Origin: an uncultured bacterium
GTDB taxonomy: Bacteria; Cyanobacteriota; Vampirovibrionia; Gastranaerophilales; Gastranaerophilaceae
Direction of reading: 5' to 3'
Assembly (NCBI GenBank): GCA_902765655.1
Contig: CACXAK010000038.1
Coordinates: forward strand, 1-13,323
DNA: 13,323 nt
Numbering within the stretch: the first letter of the stretch is position 1; the number at the start of each line of letters is the position of its first letter. The notes below the pieces were generated by a model. The model was not told where the DNA came from. It was given only the letters and a program-made list of their open reading frames with translations, and searched no databases. The translations under genes and the position numbers were made by a program. Below, in pieces: positions 12,919 through 13,323 of the stretch.

Positions 12919-13323
12919 CTATTTTAAATACAAAGTAGCATCTACATTTGCATAGATTGTAATATTACCTACTTCTATATTTGTCGCAGGAGCAACTTCC
13001 GGAGCTGCATCCATTGAAGCACCCGCTGCACGCATTAGCTTCATATTAGAGTATGCAAAATTTACATTTCTTTGATTTAATGAACAAGATGTACTTACAC
13101 TTTTATAACCTGTTACTGCAGTACCAAGCGAAGCTGCAACAGCATCACCTCTGCCTTTAACCTGTTTAGCCGCAGAAGATAAAAGCTCCGCACATTGTTT
13201 ATCTTTATTTGAGAGAGTAAAATTCAATCTATTGACATCAGTTGCACCCATTGAGATTGCACTGTCAATAAAAGAAGAGACCTTATCTAAAGATTTTGTA
13301 TGAACAATAATATTATTTGAAAT
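12919..13323 (-). CDS. SIMPL domain (DUF541) protein, C-terminal part, cut by window edge
   Basis: The minus-strand frame is open to the last base, so the ATG at 13251 is an internal Met and the gene starts beyond the window. The visible 134 residues match the C-terminal half of SIMPL/DUF541 proteins: SNNIIVHTKSLDKVSSFI near the edge (family pattern xNxVxVxxxdldkvgxxID), then AISMGATDVNRLNFTLS (family aGAnxixgixFxxs), a helical block with AAKQVKGRGDAVAASLG, and a closing strand NITIYANVDATLYLK before TAG 12919-12921. Family proteins are usually about 230-250 residues and commonly periplasmic or outer-membrane associated, often with a signal peptide, which would be outside the window. Molecular function is poorly defined in the family; stress protection and signalling links have been reported for some members. 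Confidence 0.85.
   Translation of the reverse strand: MSNNIIVHTKSLDKVSSFIDSAISMGATDVNRLNFTLSNKDKQCAELLSSAAKQVKGRGDAVAASLGTAVTGYKSVSTSCSLNQRNVNFAYSNMKLMRAAGASMDAAPEVAPATNIEVGNITIYANVDATLYLK

Noticed and set aside
12919..13251. A complete 110-residue minus-strand gene
   Set aside because: The frame continues open to the window edge and the extra 24 residues match the SIMPL family pattern, so it is the end of a longer gene.

Overview
The window looks like chromosomal DNA of an AT-rich bacterium. My best guess is a gut Melainabacteria/Vampirovibrionia (Gastranaerophilales-type) genome. This guess rests on the A/T-rich, Lys/Asn/Ile-heavy coding sequence, the N-terminal VSFGA motif in the 11628 gene, and the mix of bacterial housekeeping genes with large lineage-type hypothetical proteins. 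It is inference from impression, not a database result. No rRNA, tRNA, CRISPR array or classical IS transposase was seen.

Layout. Left edge: the 3' part of a very large low-complexity protein gene, open through the edge (3-3125, +). Next come ispH (3213-4082, +), the last enzyme of the MEP isoprenoid pathway, and a four-domain S1 protein (rpsA-like, 4142-5176, +). The S1 frame is open well upstream of its only canonical start, and the gene contains a perfect 39-bp tandem duplication. A strong bidirectional hairpin (5191-5231) separates it from a convergent histidine-phosphatase-family gene (5248-5871, -) that has lost two signature catalytic residues. Divergent from that lies a LeuD-type isopropylmalate dehydratase small subunit (5941-6438, +). 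It is followed by a sigma70-like promoter and a SEC-C zinc-motif protein of unknown function (6527-7822, +).

Centre: 7853-8328 is a compact cassette. A DUF559/Vsr-like endonuclease gene is flanked by 34-bp imperfect inverted repeats that are themselves hairpins of the CCCTCTCC/GGAGAGGG type, plus an extra related hairpin on the left. The gene has an extended -10 box placed for a leaderless transcript, and its last codons and stop lie inside the right repeat. This is the best candidate for an unusual mobile or selfish unit. It sits between two convergent genes, the SEC-C gene and a divergent, apparently cytoplasmic subtilisin-like protease (8366-9772, -) with a coiled-coil-like insertion before the catalytic Ser.

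Right part: recN (9896-11548, +), the DNA-repair SMC-like ATPase, is driven by a clear promoter that also fixes its start. Next is an unnamed 417-residue protein with RelA/SpoT-like nucleotidyltransferase motifs (11628-12881, +). A perfect 16-bp-stem hairpin (12860-12898) follows, and then the C-terminal part of a SIMPL (DUF541) protein on the minus strand that runs out of the window.

The genes do not form one pathway. They are mostly separate transcription units, with hairpins in two of the convergent gaps and the inverted-repeat cassette in the third. All functional assignments come from motif reading only.
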